From positions 1 to 64,000 of the forward strand of contig JASLMY010000001.1 of assembly GCA_030746295.1 (NCBI GenBank): a stretch of 64,000 nucleotides of DNA. Reading direction: 5' to 3'. The stretch comes from Alphaproteobacteria bacterium (GTDB lineage Bacteria > Pseudomonadota > Alphaproteobacteria > GCA-2731375). Shown one piece after another: positions 26,450-34,773 of the stretch. Position 1 is the first letter of the stretch, and every line of letters starts with the position of its first letter. Below the pieces are notes generated by a model. The model was not told where the DNA came from and did not search any database. It saw only the letters and a program-made list of their open reading frames with translations. A program made the position numbers and the translations under genes.

Positions 26450-26920
26450 CTACCTCTCCAGCCCCGCTACCTCGGCTATTGCGTCCAGCACCTTGGCATA
26501 GCCGGTGCAGCGGCAGAGGTTGCCCTCGAGGCCCCGCTTCAGTGCCTCGCGGTCGCTCGCCAGGCCGTTCTCGACCAGGTACCTGGCCTGCATGATCAGG
26601 CCAGGCGTGCAGAAGCCGCACTGGATCGCCCCGTGCGCGACGAAGGCCCGCTGCAACGGGTGCAGCTCGTCGCCGCGCAGGCCCTCGACGGTCTCGACCT
26701 CGCGGCCGTCTAGGTCCACCGCGTACATGAGGCAGGCGTTCTGCGAACGGCCGTCGACCAACACCGTGCAAGCGCCGCACTCGCCCTCGCCGCAGGCGAG
26801 CTTGGCCCCGGTCAGCTGCAGCGCGTCCCTCAGCATGGCGAGCGTGCTCATCTCCGCCGGCACGGTCGTGCGGACCGGCCGGCCGTTCAAGCTGAAGGCG
26901 ATCTCAACCCGGCAGGACAT
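26450..26920 (-). CDS. Molybdenum hydroxylase 2Fe-2S subunit
   Basis: A 156-residue iron-sulfur subunit. Cluster one uses Cys43, Cys48, Cys51 and Cys63 (ACGEGECGAC...C). Cluster two uses Cys101, Cys104, Cys136 and Cys138 (CGFC...CRC). The ATG at 26918-26920 (MSCRVEIAFSLNG) is chosen because it begins the ferredoxin fold directly; an in-frame upstream ATG adds 22 residues with no family match. The gene overlaps the FAD subunit by 17 bases. It links the Mo centre to FAD. Confidence 0.92.
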   Translation of the reverse strand: MSCRVEIAFSLNGRPVRTTVPAEMSTLAMLRDALQLTGAKLACGEGECGACTVLVDGRSQNACLMYAVDLDGREVETVEGLRGDELHPLQRAFVAHGAIQCGFCTPGLIMQARYLVENGLASDREALKRGLEGNLCRCTGYAKVLDAIAEVAGLER

Positions 26921-27788
26921 CGCCCAAGAGCCTTTCCAGGTAGACCCGGACAAGGTGACGGCGATACCAAGCAGAGCCGCGGACATCGTCGATCGGTGCC
27001 GCCTCGGCTGCCGCCGCTCGCGCCACCGCGTCGATCGTATCCGGTGTCGGCGCCTGTCCCTCCAAGACTGCTTCGGCGCCCCGCGCGCGGATCGGCGTCG
27101 GCGCGACCGATCCGAGGGCGATGCGGACTTGGTGCAACGCGCCGTCCCGCAGCACGCCCGTCAGTGCCGCCGAGACGACGGCGATCTCCAGCGCCGGCCG
27201 CGGTCCGGACTTCAGGAAGCCACCGACAAGGCCGGCGGGCGGGCGGTCGAACGCGACCGCGGTCAGGATTTCGTCGGCGCCGAAGACGGTGGCACCAGGG
27301 CCGGTGAAGGCCTCGGCCAGCGGCAAGCGCCGAGTGCTCATGGCTTCATCGCGCCATGCGGCCAGCTCGATCTCCGCGTCGAGCGCCAAGAGCGGCACCA
27401 CCAGATCGGCGGCCGGCGAGGCGTGGGCGATGTTGCCGCCGAGGGTGGCGGCATTGCGGATCTGCGGACTGGCGAAGCGGTCCGCCGTCTCGGCCAGAAG
27501 CGGTGCGGTGCTGCGGAGATCGTCGCTTTCCAGGATCTCCGACACCGTGGTAAGCGCGCCGAGACGGACCCGCTTCTCGCCGACCTCGATGCCCGCCAGC
27601 TCGCCGACCCGGCGGAGGTTGACCAATCGTCGGCCGTAGCCGTCGGCGGCCCGCAGCATGAGGTCGGTGCCGCCTGCCAGCAGCGTCGCCTCGCCGTCGG
27701 CCGCCAGCCGCGCCGCCGCCTCCAGCGTCGTCGGTGCCGCGTACTCTTGCGGCAGGCCCGCCTCCGATTCGGCTAACGCCATCGCCAA
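26904..27788 (-). CDS. Molybdenum hydroxylase FAD subunit
   Basis: A 294-residue FAD-binding subunit. FAD loops are LLAGGTDLMLRAADG near 37 and the QIRNAATLGGNIAHASPAAD segment near 110. The C-terminal domain ends RRHLVRVYLERLLGD. Two closely spaced in-frame ATGs are possible starts (residues 1 and 3). It begins 5 bases after the stop of the mutase large subunit, joining the hydroxylase and mutase parts of the operon. Confidence 0.9.
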   Translation of the reverse strand: MAMALAESEAGLPQEYAAPTTLEAAARLAADGEATLLAGGTDLMLRAADGYGRRLVNLRRVGELAGIEVGEKRVRLGALTTVSEILESDDLRSTAPLLAETADRFASPQIRNAATLGGNIAHASPAADLVVPLLALDAEIELAAWRDEAMSTRRLPLAEAFTGPGATVFGADEILTAVAFDRPPAGLVGGFLKSGPRPALEIAVVSAALTGVLRDGALHQVRIALGSVAPTPIRARGAEAVLEGQAPTPDTIDAVARAAAAEAAPIDDVRGSAWYRRHLVRVYLERLLGDVLPG

Positions 27789-27793
27789 CCCTC

Positions 27794-29428
27794 TCAGAAC
27801 CGGATCGGCTCTTGGAAGCGGCCGTGGACCTCGGCCAACACCGCCGTCATCTCGCCGACCGAGGCGTAGGCGCGGACCGCGTCCAACAGCGCCGGCATGA
27901 CGTTGTCCCCGGCCTGGGCCGCCTGCCGCAAGGCGTCGAGGCAGCGCTCGGCCTCGGCTTGGTCGCGCCCCTCGCGAACCTTTTGCAAGCTCGCCACCTG
28001 GGCCTCGGCGCCGGCCTCGTCATAGCCGTGCAGCTCGACCTCGTGTGCTTCCTCCTGCGCCTCGACATAGCAGTTGACGCCGACTTTGCGGGCCTCGCCG
28101 GATTCGAGGTCGCGCTGATACTGGTAGGCTTGGCGCGAGACCCGGGCCTGGATGGTGCCGTCGGCGACGCCCTTGACGATGCCGCCTTGGGCCTCGACCC
28201 AGTCCATGGTCTCGACGATCTTGGCCTCCATCTGGTTGGTCAGGGTCTCGACGTAGTACGAGCCGCCCATGGGATCGACGGTGTCGCAGAGGCCGACCTC
28301 CTCGATCAGCAACTGCATGGTGCGGAGCGAGATCCGCTGCGCCTTCGGGGTCGGGATCGTGTAGGCCTCGTCATAGCAGCAGAGCGCCATCGTCTGGGCG
28401 CCCGAGAGCGCGGCGATGAGGGCGTAGTAGGCGCCGCGGACGATGTTGTTCTCCGGCTGCTGGATGGTGAGGCCCGAGCCGCCGCCGCCGGCGATCATCC
28501 GCATCCAGCCCGATTTCGGGTTCTTCGCACCGTATTCCTCGAGCACGATCTTGGCCCAGAGTCGCCGTGCGGCGCGGAACTTGGCGACCTGCTCGAAGAG
28601 GTTGCCGAAGATGTTGAAGTTGAACGACAGCCGGCCGGCGAAATCGTCGATGTCGACGCCGCGCGCCAGCACCTGGTCCATATAGGCCTTGGCGATGCAG
28701 AAGCCGTAGGCCATCTCCTCGGCCGGGTTGGCGCCGGCCTCGCGGATGTGATAGCCGCAGACGCTGACGGGGCTGTACTTCGGCGCGTGCTCGGCGCAGT
28801 AGGCGATGGTGTCCGCGATCAGCTTGATCGAGGGCTCGACCGGGAAGACCCAGGTGCCGCGCGAGAGGAACTCCTTCAGGATGTCGTTCTGCGCCGTGCC
28901 GCGCAGGCCCTCCACCGCGAAGCCCTTCTTCTCCGCCATCGCCAGGTACATGGCGATCAGGATCGCGGCCGAGCCGTTGACGGTCAGCGAGACCGTGATC
29001 CGGTCGAGATCGATGCCGTCGAAGGCGGTCTCGAAATCGGCCAGCGTGTCGACCGCCATGCCGACCCGGCCGACCTCGCCGAAAGCCTCGGCAGCGTCGG
29101 AATCGAAGCCGCATTGGGTCGGCAAATCGAAGGCGACGTTGAGCCCGGTCTGGCCGTGGCCGATCAAATACTTGAAGCGCTGGTTGGTGTCGGCGGCGTT
29201 GGCGAAGCCGGTGTATTGCCGCATGGTCCAGGGCCGGCGGCGGTACATCTCGGCGTGAATGCCGCGGGTGAAGGGCGCTTCGCCCGGCAGGCTCTGGTCG
29301 ACGCCGCCCGAGGCGACGACGTCCTTGGCGGTGTAGAGCGGCTTGATCTCGATGCCGGACTCGTTGACGACGGGGGCGAGGCCGGCGGCCATCTCCATCG
29401 CCGGTCGGGGCTTGCGTTCCGCGGTCAT
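27794..29428 (-). CDS. Acyl-CoA mutase large subunit (B12-dependent, methylmalonyl-CoA mutase family)
   Basis: A 544-residue substrate-binding subunit without the cobalamin domain, which is encoded next door. Tyr72 in RQYTGF and Arg190 in LSRGTWVFP align with Tyr89 and Arg207 of methylmalonyl-CoA mutase, and His227 aligns with His244; the spacings (118 and 37) match exactly. Isobutyryl-CoA mutases carry Phe and Gln at the first two sites. A substrate with a carboxylate, such as methylmalonyl-CoA, is therefore favoured over a monocarboxylic acyl-CoA, although the split architecture is that of ICM/HCM-type and archaeal enzymes. ATGA overlap with the B12 subunit. No MeaB-type chaperone gene is in the window. 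Confidence 0.92.
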   Translation of the reverse strand: MTAERKPRPAMEMAAGLAPVVNESGIEIKPLYTAKDVVASGGVDQSLPGEAPFTRGIHAEMYRRRPWTMRQYTGFANAADTNQRFKYLIGHGQTGLNVAFDLPTQCGFDSDAAEAFGEVGRVGMAVDTLADFETAFDGIDLDRITVSLTVNGSAAILIAMYLAMAEKKGFAVEGLRGTAQNDILKEFLSRGTWVFPVEPSIKLIADTIAYCAEHAPKYSPVSVCGYHIREAGANPAEEMAYGFCIAKAYMDQVLARGVDIDDFAGRLSFNFNIFGNLFEQVAKFRAARRLWAKIVLEEYGAKNPKSGWMRMIAGGGGSGLTIQQPENNIVRGAYYALIAALSGAQTMALCCYDEAYTIPTPKAQRISLRTMQLLIEEVGLCDTVDPMGGSYYVETLTNQMEAKIVETMDWVEAQGGIVKGVADGTIQARVSRQAYQYQRDLESGEARKVGVNCYVEAQEEAHEVELHGYDEAGAEAQVASLQKVREGRDQAEAERCLDALRQAAQAGDNVMPALLDAVRAYASVGEMTAVLAEVHGRFQEPIRF

Positions 29429-29820
29429 CTCACGTTCTCCCGTATGAAGCTCGTAATCTCGTCAAGGCCGGTGCCGGTCGGAAAGACGCCGGCGAAGCCG
29501 AGCCCCGCCAGGGTCTCGCGGTCCCGCGCCGGGATGTTGCCGCCGACCATCCAGAGCTTGTCGCCGAGGCCGTTCTCGCTCAGCAACTGGGCCAGCTTCC
29601 TGCAAAGTGGCAAGTGCGAGCCCGAGAGCATGGAGAGGCCGATCACGTCCGCGTCCTCTTCCAGTGCCTGGGCGGCGATCTCTTCCGGCGTCTTGCGGAG
29701 GCCGGTGTAGATCACCTCGAAGCCGGCGTCGAGCAGGGCGCGGACCACGACCTTGGCACCGACGTCATGGCCGTCGAGGCCGGGCTTGGCGATCAGCACA
29801 CGTATCTTGCGCTCGCTCAC
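29425..29820 (-). CDS. Acyl-CoA mutase cobalamin-binding subunit
   Basis: A 131-residue B12-binding domain. The cobalt-ligating motif Asp-x-His-x-x-Gly is present in PGLDGHDVGAKVV near residue 14-26, with LSMLSGSH and MVGGNIPARD forming the nucleotide-tail pocket. It pairs with the large subunit that overlaps it by 4 bases to form an adenosylcobalamin-dependent carbon-skeleton mutase. It also overlaps the acyl-CoA dehydrogenase by ATGA, so the three are made together. Confidence 0.94.
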   Translation of the reverse strand: MSERKIRVLIAKPGLDGHDVGAKVVVRALLDAGFEVIYTGLRKTPEEIAAQALEEDADVIGLSMLSGSHLPLCRKLAQLLSENGLGDKLWMVGGNIPARDRETLAGLGFAGVFPTGTGLDEITSFIRENVR

Positions 29821-30950
29821 GTCGACAGCTCCTTGGCGATGATGAGCTTCAGGATCTCGGACGTGCCGCCGCCGATGAGCGTGAAGCGGATGTCGCGCAA
29901 GTAGCGCTGCACCGGGTACTCCATGGCATAGCCGTAGGAGGCGAGCACGCGCGCCGCCTTGTCGCAGACCCCCAGTGCTGCCTCGCTGGCGAAGAGCTTG
30001 GCCATCGCCGCCTCCTTATGGTGCGGGCGGCCGGCGTCCTTCAACCAGGCGGCGTAGTGGACGAGGCGCCGCGCCGCCTCCAGGTCGGTGCCCATTTCCG
30101 CCAGCTTCAACTGGATCGCCTGGAAGCGATTGATGGCGCGGCCGAACTGCTTGCGCTCGGCGGCGTACTGCACGGCGTCGTCGAGTGCTGCCCGCGCGGT
30201 GCCCAGCGCCATGGCGCCGGTGACGATGCGGATCTCGGCCAAGAGCTTGCGCAAGTGCGCCTCGCCGTCGCCCTCCTCGGCGCTCAAGCGGTGGCTCTCC
30301 GGCACCAGGCAGTCCTCGAAGGCGAGCTCGGAGGTCGGCAGGGCCCAGACTCCCATCTTCTCGATGGCACGGCCGATCCGAAGGCCCTCGAAATTGCGCT
30401 CGACCAGGAAGATCGTCAGCTTCCCTTCGTCGCCGGCGCGGGCGAAGACGGTAAAGAAGTCGGCCACCGGGGCCGAGGTCACCCACATCTTCTGGCCGTT
30501 CAGGCGATAGCCGTCGTTGGTTCGGGCCGCATTGGTCGAGATGCCGCCGAGGTCGGAGCCGGCATCGGGCTCGGTCATGCAGATGCCGCCGACCTTCTCA
30601 CCCCGGAGCGCCGGCTTGAAGAGCCTCTCGTGAATGTCGTCGCTGCCCAGCATGTGCAGGAACTTCGTGCCCATCAGCGACTGCATGGTGACGCAGCCGG
30701 CGAGCGACATGGAGCCGCGAGAAATCTCTTCGATCGCCAGGCAATAGGTCAGCAGGTCGACGTCCGAGCCGCCGACGTCTTCCGGATAGCGCATGGCGAA
30801 GAAGCCGAGGCCGCCGAGCTCTCGGAAGAGCGCCTCGGGGAAGGCATGCGCTTCGTCCATCGCCTCGGCTTCAGGCTTGATGCGCTCATCGGCGAAGCGG
30901 GCAAATGTCTCCTGGATCACCCGTTGCTCTTGCGTGAGGTCGAAGTCCAT
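29817..30950 (-). CDS. Acyl-CoA dehydrogenase with isovaleryl-type catalytic base
   Basis: A 377-residue flavoprotein. CMTEPDAGSDLGG and YRLNGQKMWVTSA mark the FAD/substrate region. The MCAD catalytic Glu in the final YEGTS motif is Gly here (LIGGGTSEI). A glutamate at residue 239 (LLAEIRIVTGAMALG) aligns with the base of isovaleryl-CoA and long-chain enzymes. It should therefore be active, and the geometry suggests a branched or bulky acyl-CoA. It would form the enoyl-CoA used by the crotonase and pass electrons to ETF. The start follows HyuB by 9 bases. Confidence 0.9.
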   Translation of the reverse strand: MDFDLTQEQRVIQETFARFADERIKPEAEAMDEAHAFPEALFRELGGLGFFAMRYPEDVGGSDVDLLTYCLAIEEISRGSMSLAGCVTMQSLMGTKFLHMLGSDDIHERLFKPALRGEKVGGICMTEPDAGSDLGGISTNAARTNDGYRLNGQKMWVTSAPVADFFTVFARAGDEGKLTIFLVERNFEGLRIGRAIEKMGVWALPTSELAFEDCLVPESHRLSAEEGDGEAHLRKLLAEIRIVTGAMALGTARAALDDAVQYAAERKQFGRAINRFQAIQLKLAEMGTDLEAARRLVHYAAWLKDAGRPHHKEAAMAKLFASEAALGVCDKAARVLASYGYAMEYPVQRYLRDIRFTLIGGGTSEILKLIIAKELST

Positions 30951-30959
30951 GGCCGCCGC

Positions 30960-32639
30960 TCACTCGTCCTCGAGACCGTAGGTCTCGCGCGCCGCCTGGG
31001 GCGATATCACGCCGTCGCGGACCTCGCGGCGCAAGGTCTCTCGATGCCGCCGTCCCGGCTCGCCATAGCCGCCGCCGCCGCCGGCAATCTGATGATAGAC
31101 CGTGCCCTTGGGCACGCCCAGGATCAGGTCCTTGTTCTTCGGCACCACATGGGCGCCGTCGGGATAGGTCAGCTCGATGATGTTGAGGATGCTGTCGTGG
31201 CCGCCGAAGAGGCCGAAGGCGGGCTCGAAGTCGCCGTCGCCGAAGGTGACGAGCTGGGTGTCCTCCGAGCCGATGACGAACTCGGTCTCGACACCAAGGC
31301 CGCCGCGCCACTGGCCGGCGCCGCCGGAATCGGTGATGTATTCGTGCCGGGTCAGCCGGTGCGGCGTCTGCTGCTCGAACATCTCGTAGTCCTGGTCGAG
31401 GACCCCGCCCGAGGCGTCGATCATGCCGATGTGGTCGTAGCCATCGGTGCCGGCCATCGCACCCGAGCCGCCCTTCAGCCCCATGAAGCCGATGTCGACA
31501 TAGGCCTCGTCTTTCTCCTTGTCCATGCCGGTGGTGAGCGAGCAAAGGAGGTTGTTCCAGCCGGCGGTGATCCGGTCCGGGATCACCGGCGCCAGGGCCC
31601 GGATGATGGCATCCGCGTTCGGCGGGCAGAGGTGGTTGCCGAAGGTCGTCGCCTTGGGATAGCTGGCATTCAGCACCGTGCCTTCCGGGATGACGATATC
31701 GATCGGCCGGATCATGCCCTCGTTGTGGGGGATCTCGGGATTGACCATCTGCAAGAGCGTCAGGATCGTCGCCGAGGCGCTGGAGGTGAAGGTGCCGTTG
31801 ACGAAGCCGTTCGTCTGGGCGTCGGTCTCGGAGTAGTCGAAACGGATGTGCTCGTCGTCGACCACGATGCGGACCCGGATGGTGAACTCGCTGCCGTCGT
31901 GGTGGCCGTCGAAATAGACCATGCCCTCGCCGGTGTAGTCGCCGTTCGGGATGGTGCGGAGCTCGGCCTGCATCATCTTCTGGGTCGCATCGAAGAGGGC
32001 CAACTTGTGGGCCTCGAAGTGGGGCCGGCCATATTTCGCCAACAGCGCCTGCATCCGCCGCTCGGCGACGTTGCAGGCCCCCATCTGCGCCTTCATGTCG
32101 TGCTGCACGATGTCGAGGCGGATGTTGGCGAAGATCAGGTTCCAGACGTCCTGGCGGAACTTGCCCTTCTCGTAGACCTTGACCGCCGGGATCCTGAGCG
32201 CCTCCTGCCAGACCTCGGTGGCGTTGGGGTTGTAGCCGCCGCGGACGGCGCCACCGATGTCGGCCTGGTGGCCCTTGACCGCGGCCCAGGCGACGAGCTC
32301 GTCCTCGAAGAAGATCGGCTTGTAGACGGCGACGTCGTTGTTCTGGTTGCCGAGCGAGAAGACGTCGTTGTGAAAGATGACGTCACCCTCGTAGATCTCG
32401 TCGCCGAAGAATTCGATGATGTGCTTGCAGACCGGTGCCAGCGAGAAGGCCAGGATCGGCAGGTTCTCTGTCTGCTCCAGCATGTTGCCCTCGGCGTCGT
32501 AGAGGCCGGTGACGAAGTCCTTGGCCTCGCACAGGATCGGCGAGCGCGTCGTCTTCTCGACCGAGATGCTCATCTCGTCGGTGACCGACTTGAAGGTGCG
32601 GGCGTAGACCGACAGCAGGATCGGATCGATCTGGCTCAT
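30960..32639 (-). CDS. HyuB-type subunit (hydantoinase B/oxoprolinase family)
   Basis: A 559-residue HyuB protein. Typical segments are the N-terminal DEMSISVEKTTRSPILCEAKDF, HNDVFSLGNQNNDVAVYKP with metal-site Asp/His, and the C-terminal GGLGVETEFVIGSE and AGGGGGYGEPGRR. HyuB works with HyuA in ATP-dependent ring opening (hydantoins, 5-oxoproline, lactams) and, in the acetone/acetophenone carboxylase relatives, in ketone carboxylation. The stop is 9 bases before the acyl-CoA dehydrogenase. No carboxylase gamma subunit is present, which is neutral to slightly against an acetone-carboxylase reading. Confidence 0.9.
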   Translation of the reverse strand: MSQIDPILLSVYARTFKSVTDEMSISVEKTTRSPILCEAKDFVTGLYDAEGNMLEQTENLPILAFSLAPVCKHIIEFFGDEIYEGDVIFHNDVFSLGNQNNDVAVYKPIFFEDELVAWAAVKGHQADIGGAVRGGYNPNATEVWQEALRIPAVKVYEKGKFRQDVWNLIFANIRLDIVQHDMKAQMGACNVAERRMQALLAKYGRPHFEAHKLALFDATQKMMQAELRTIPNGDYTGEGMVYFDGHHDGSEFTIRVRIVVDDEHIRFDYSETDAQTNGFVNGTFTSSASATILTLLQMVNPEIPHNEGMIRPIDIVIPEGTVLNASYPKATTFGNHLCPPNADAIIRALAPVIPDRITAGWNNLLCSLTTGMDKEKDEAYVDIGFMGLKGGSGAMAGTDGYDHIGMIDASGGVLDQDYEMFEQQTPHRLTRHEYITDSGGAGQWRGGLGVETEFVIGSEDTQLVTFGDGDFEPAFGLFGGHDSILNIIELTYPDGAHVVPKNKDLILGVPKGTVYHQIAGGGGGYGEPGRRHRETLRREVRDGVISPQAARETYGLEDE

Positions 32640-32642
32640 GCT

Positions 32643-34754
32643 TCAGTTCTCCCCAAGCGCGCCGGCGGCCAGGTCTTCGCGGCCCTTGGCATAGAGCACG
32701 AAAGAGCCGCTGGCATCGACGACGCAGTCGAAGGCCGCGGAAACGTGGATCGCGGTCGTCACCTCCTCGATCATCGCCGGGCCGGCGATCCGGTTGCCGG
32801 GCCGAAGCGCATGGCCGTCGAAGATCGGCACGGCGCGAAAGCCGTCCTCCTCGAAGATATAGATCTCGCGCTCGCCCTTGACCGCATGACCGGCATCGGC
32901 GCCCTCGAAAGCGCCACAGGCGAGCTCGGGCTTGTCGCCGGCGCCGATGGACTGCAGGCGGACGTTGACGATCTCCACCGGTGTTGCCTCCTCGGCGAGC
33001 GCGTAGCCGTAGAGGCGGTTGTGCTCGTCGTGGAAGACCCGGGCCACGGCTTGCCAGTCACGGGCCTTCAATGCCGCCTCGGGCACCACGAAAGAGACCT
33101 CATGGTATTGCTTCTGATAGCGGCAATCGAGCTTGACGTGGTGGGCCCGTGCCGGGGCCGGGATGCCTTCCGACTCCAACAACGCCTCGCCCTCGGCCCG
33201 CATCTCGGCCAGCAAGGCGTCGAGCCTCGGCCAATCGAGGTCGGCGAGGCGGGCGACGAAGGTGCGCACGAAGTCGTGCTTGAGATCGCCCATCAGCATG
33301 CCGACGGCGCAGAGGATCGAGGATTCCTTGGGCACGATCTGCAATGGGATCTCCAACTCGTCGGCGATCAGGCAGGAATGGATCGGTCCCGCCCCGCCGG
33401 CCACGATCAGCGGGAACTCGCGCGGGTCGCTGCCCCGCTTGATGGTGATCTCGCGAATGCCCTGAGCCATGTTGTTGCAAGCGACCCGGTACATGCCGGC
33501 GGCAGCCTGGCGGACGTCGAAGCCGAGCGGCCGGGCGATATGCTCCTCGATCGCCCGGTGTGCGGCGTCGATGTCGAGCGACATCCGCCCGCCGGCGAAG
33601 AACGCGGGATCGAGATAGCCCAGCACCAGGTTGGCGTCCGTGGTGGTCGGCAGCGTCCCACCCTTGGCGTAGGAGGCCGGCCCGGGGTCGGCGCCGGCGC
33701 TCTTCGGACCGACCCTGAGCAATCCGCCCTCGTCGAGCCAGCCGATCGAGCCGCCGCCGGCGCCGATGGTGTTGATGCCGAGCATCGGCAGCGCGATCCG
33801 CAAGCGGTCGATCTCGCCCTCGTTGACCATCACCGGATCGTCGATCACGAGGGCCGCCTCGAAGCTGGTGCCGCCCATGTCGATGACGATGCAGTTGTCG
33901 AGGTCATGCACGCGGGCATAGGCGAGGCCGGCGCCGGGGCCGCCGGCCGGCCCCGACAGCAGCGTCAGGGCTGCCTTCGCCCGTGCTACCTCGGGCGCCA
34001 TGACGCCGCCGTTCGATTGCATGATCAGCAGCACGCCGGCGAAACCACCGGTTTCGAGCCGGCCGGTCAACTGCGCCAGGTAGTGGTCGAGGATCGGCCC
34101 GACGTAGCTGTTGAGCGCCGTCGTGCTGACCCGCTCGTAAAACCGGATCGAGGGCAGCAAGTCGCTGGAGACCGTCAGATAGGCATCCGGCATGACCTCG
34201 GCGACGATTGCGGCCGCCGCCTGCTCGTGCGCCGGGCTGGCATAGGCGTTCATAAAGCAGATCGAGACCGCCTCGACGCCTTCCCGTTTAAAGAGTGCCA
34301 GCGCCTCGTGGACCTCGGCCGCATCGAGCGGCACCACCTCGGCACCGTTGCGGTCGAGGCGGCCCTCGACGCCGATCCGAAGGTAGCGCGGCACCAGGGG
34401 TGCCACGTTGGTGAAGCGGTTGTTGTACTGCTCCTCGCGGATGCCGCGGCGCATCTCCAGGGCGTCGCGCACGCCCTTGGTGGTCAGCAGCGCCGACTTG
34501 GCCCCGGTCCGGGTCAGGGTGGCGTTGGTGGTGACCGTGGTGCCGTGGACGATGGTGGAGATCGCGCTTAAGAACGCCGCCGGCGTCAGTGCCGGCTCCA
34601 GCATCCCCGCCAGTTCCTCCAGCCCCTGTAGGACCGCGATCGAGGGGTCCGCCGGCGTCGACAAGACCTTGTGCACCAGCGGCTCAGCCCCGTCCGGCAC
34701 CAGGAAGAAGTCGGTGAAGGTGCCGCCGACGTCGATGCCGACCTTGAAGCGCAT
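32643..34754 (-). CDS. HyuA-type subunit (hydantoinase A/oxoprolinase family)
   Basis: A 703-residue HyuA protein. The ASKHA ATP-binding fold starts at MRFKVGIDVGGTFTDFFLV. HGTTVTTNATLTRTGAK, LLSGPAGGPGAG and IDMGGTSFEAAL are further nucleotide and core motifs, and GADPGPASY is a family hallmark. It supplies ATP hydrolysis for the HyuAB reaction. The ATG at 34752-34754 is chosen since it begins the first strand; a GTG 39 bases upstream overlaps the thiolase end and is possible. 3 bases separate it from HyuB. Confidence 0.9.
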   Translation of the reverse strand: MRFKVGIDVGGTFTDFFLVPDGAEPLVHKVLSTPADPSIAVLQGLEELAGMLEPALTPAAFLSAISTIVHGTTVTTNATLTRTGAKSALLTTKGVRDALEMRRGIREEQYNNRFTNVAPLVPRYLRIGVEGRLDRNGAEVVPLDAAEVHEALALFKREGVEAVSICFMNAYASPAHEQAAAAIVAEVMPDAYLTVSSDLLPSIRFYERVSTTALNSYVGPILDHYLAQLTGRLETGGFAGVLLIMQSNGGVMAPEVARAKAALTLLSGPAGGPGAGLAYARVHDLDNCIVIDMGGTSFEAALVIDDPVMVNEGEIDRLRIALPMLGINTIGAGGGSIGWLDEGGLLRVGPKSAGADPGPASYAKGGTLPTTTDANLVLGYLDPAFFAGGRMSLDIDAAHRAIEEHIARPLGFDVRQAAAGMYRVACNNMAQGIREITIKRGSDPREFPLIVAGGAGPIHSCLIADELEIPLQIVPKESSILCAVGMLMGDLKHDFVRTFVARLADLDWPRLDALLAEMRAEGEALLESEGIPAPARAHHVKLDCRYQKQYHEVSFVVPEAALKARDWQAVARVFHDEHNRLYGYALAEEATPVEIVNVRLQSIGAGDKPELACGAFEGADAGHAVKGEREIYIFEEDGFRAVPIFDGHALRPGNRIAGPAMIEEVTTAIHVSAAFDCVVDASGSFVLYAKGREDLAAGALGEN

Positions 34755-34773
34755 GGCCCGCCCGCCTGTCCGC

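Noticed and set aside
26921..26986. A longer 2Fe-2S subunit starting at 26986
   Set aside because: The added 22 residues overlap the FAD subunit and match nothing in the ferredoxin fold. The ATG at 26918-26920 begins the domain directly.
29607..34571. A 1654-codon open frame on the + strand
   Set aside because: It lies antisense to five well-supported genes (mutase B12 subunit, acyl-CoA dehydrogenase, HyuB, HyuA). Its composition is the Arg/Gly/Asp/His-rich pattern made by reading high-GC genes on the wrong strand, and it has no family motif.
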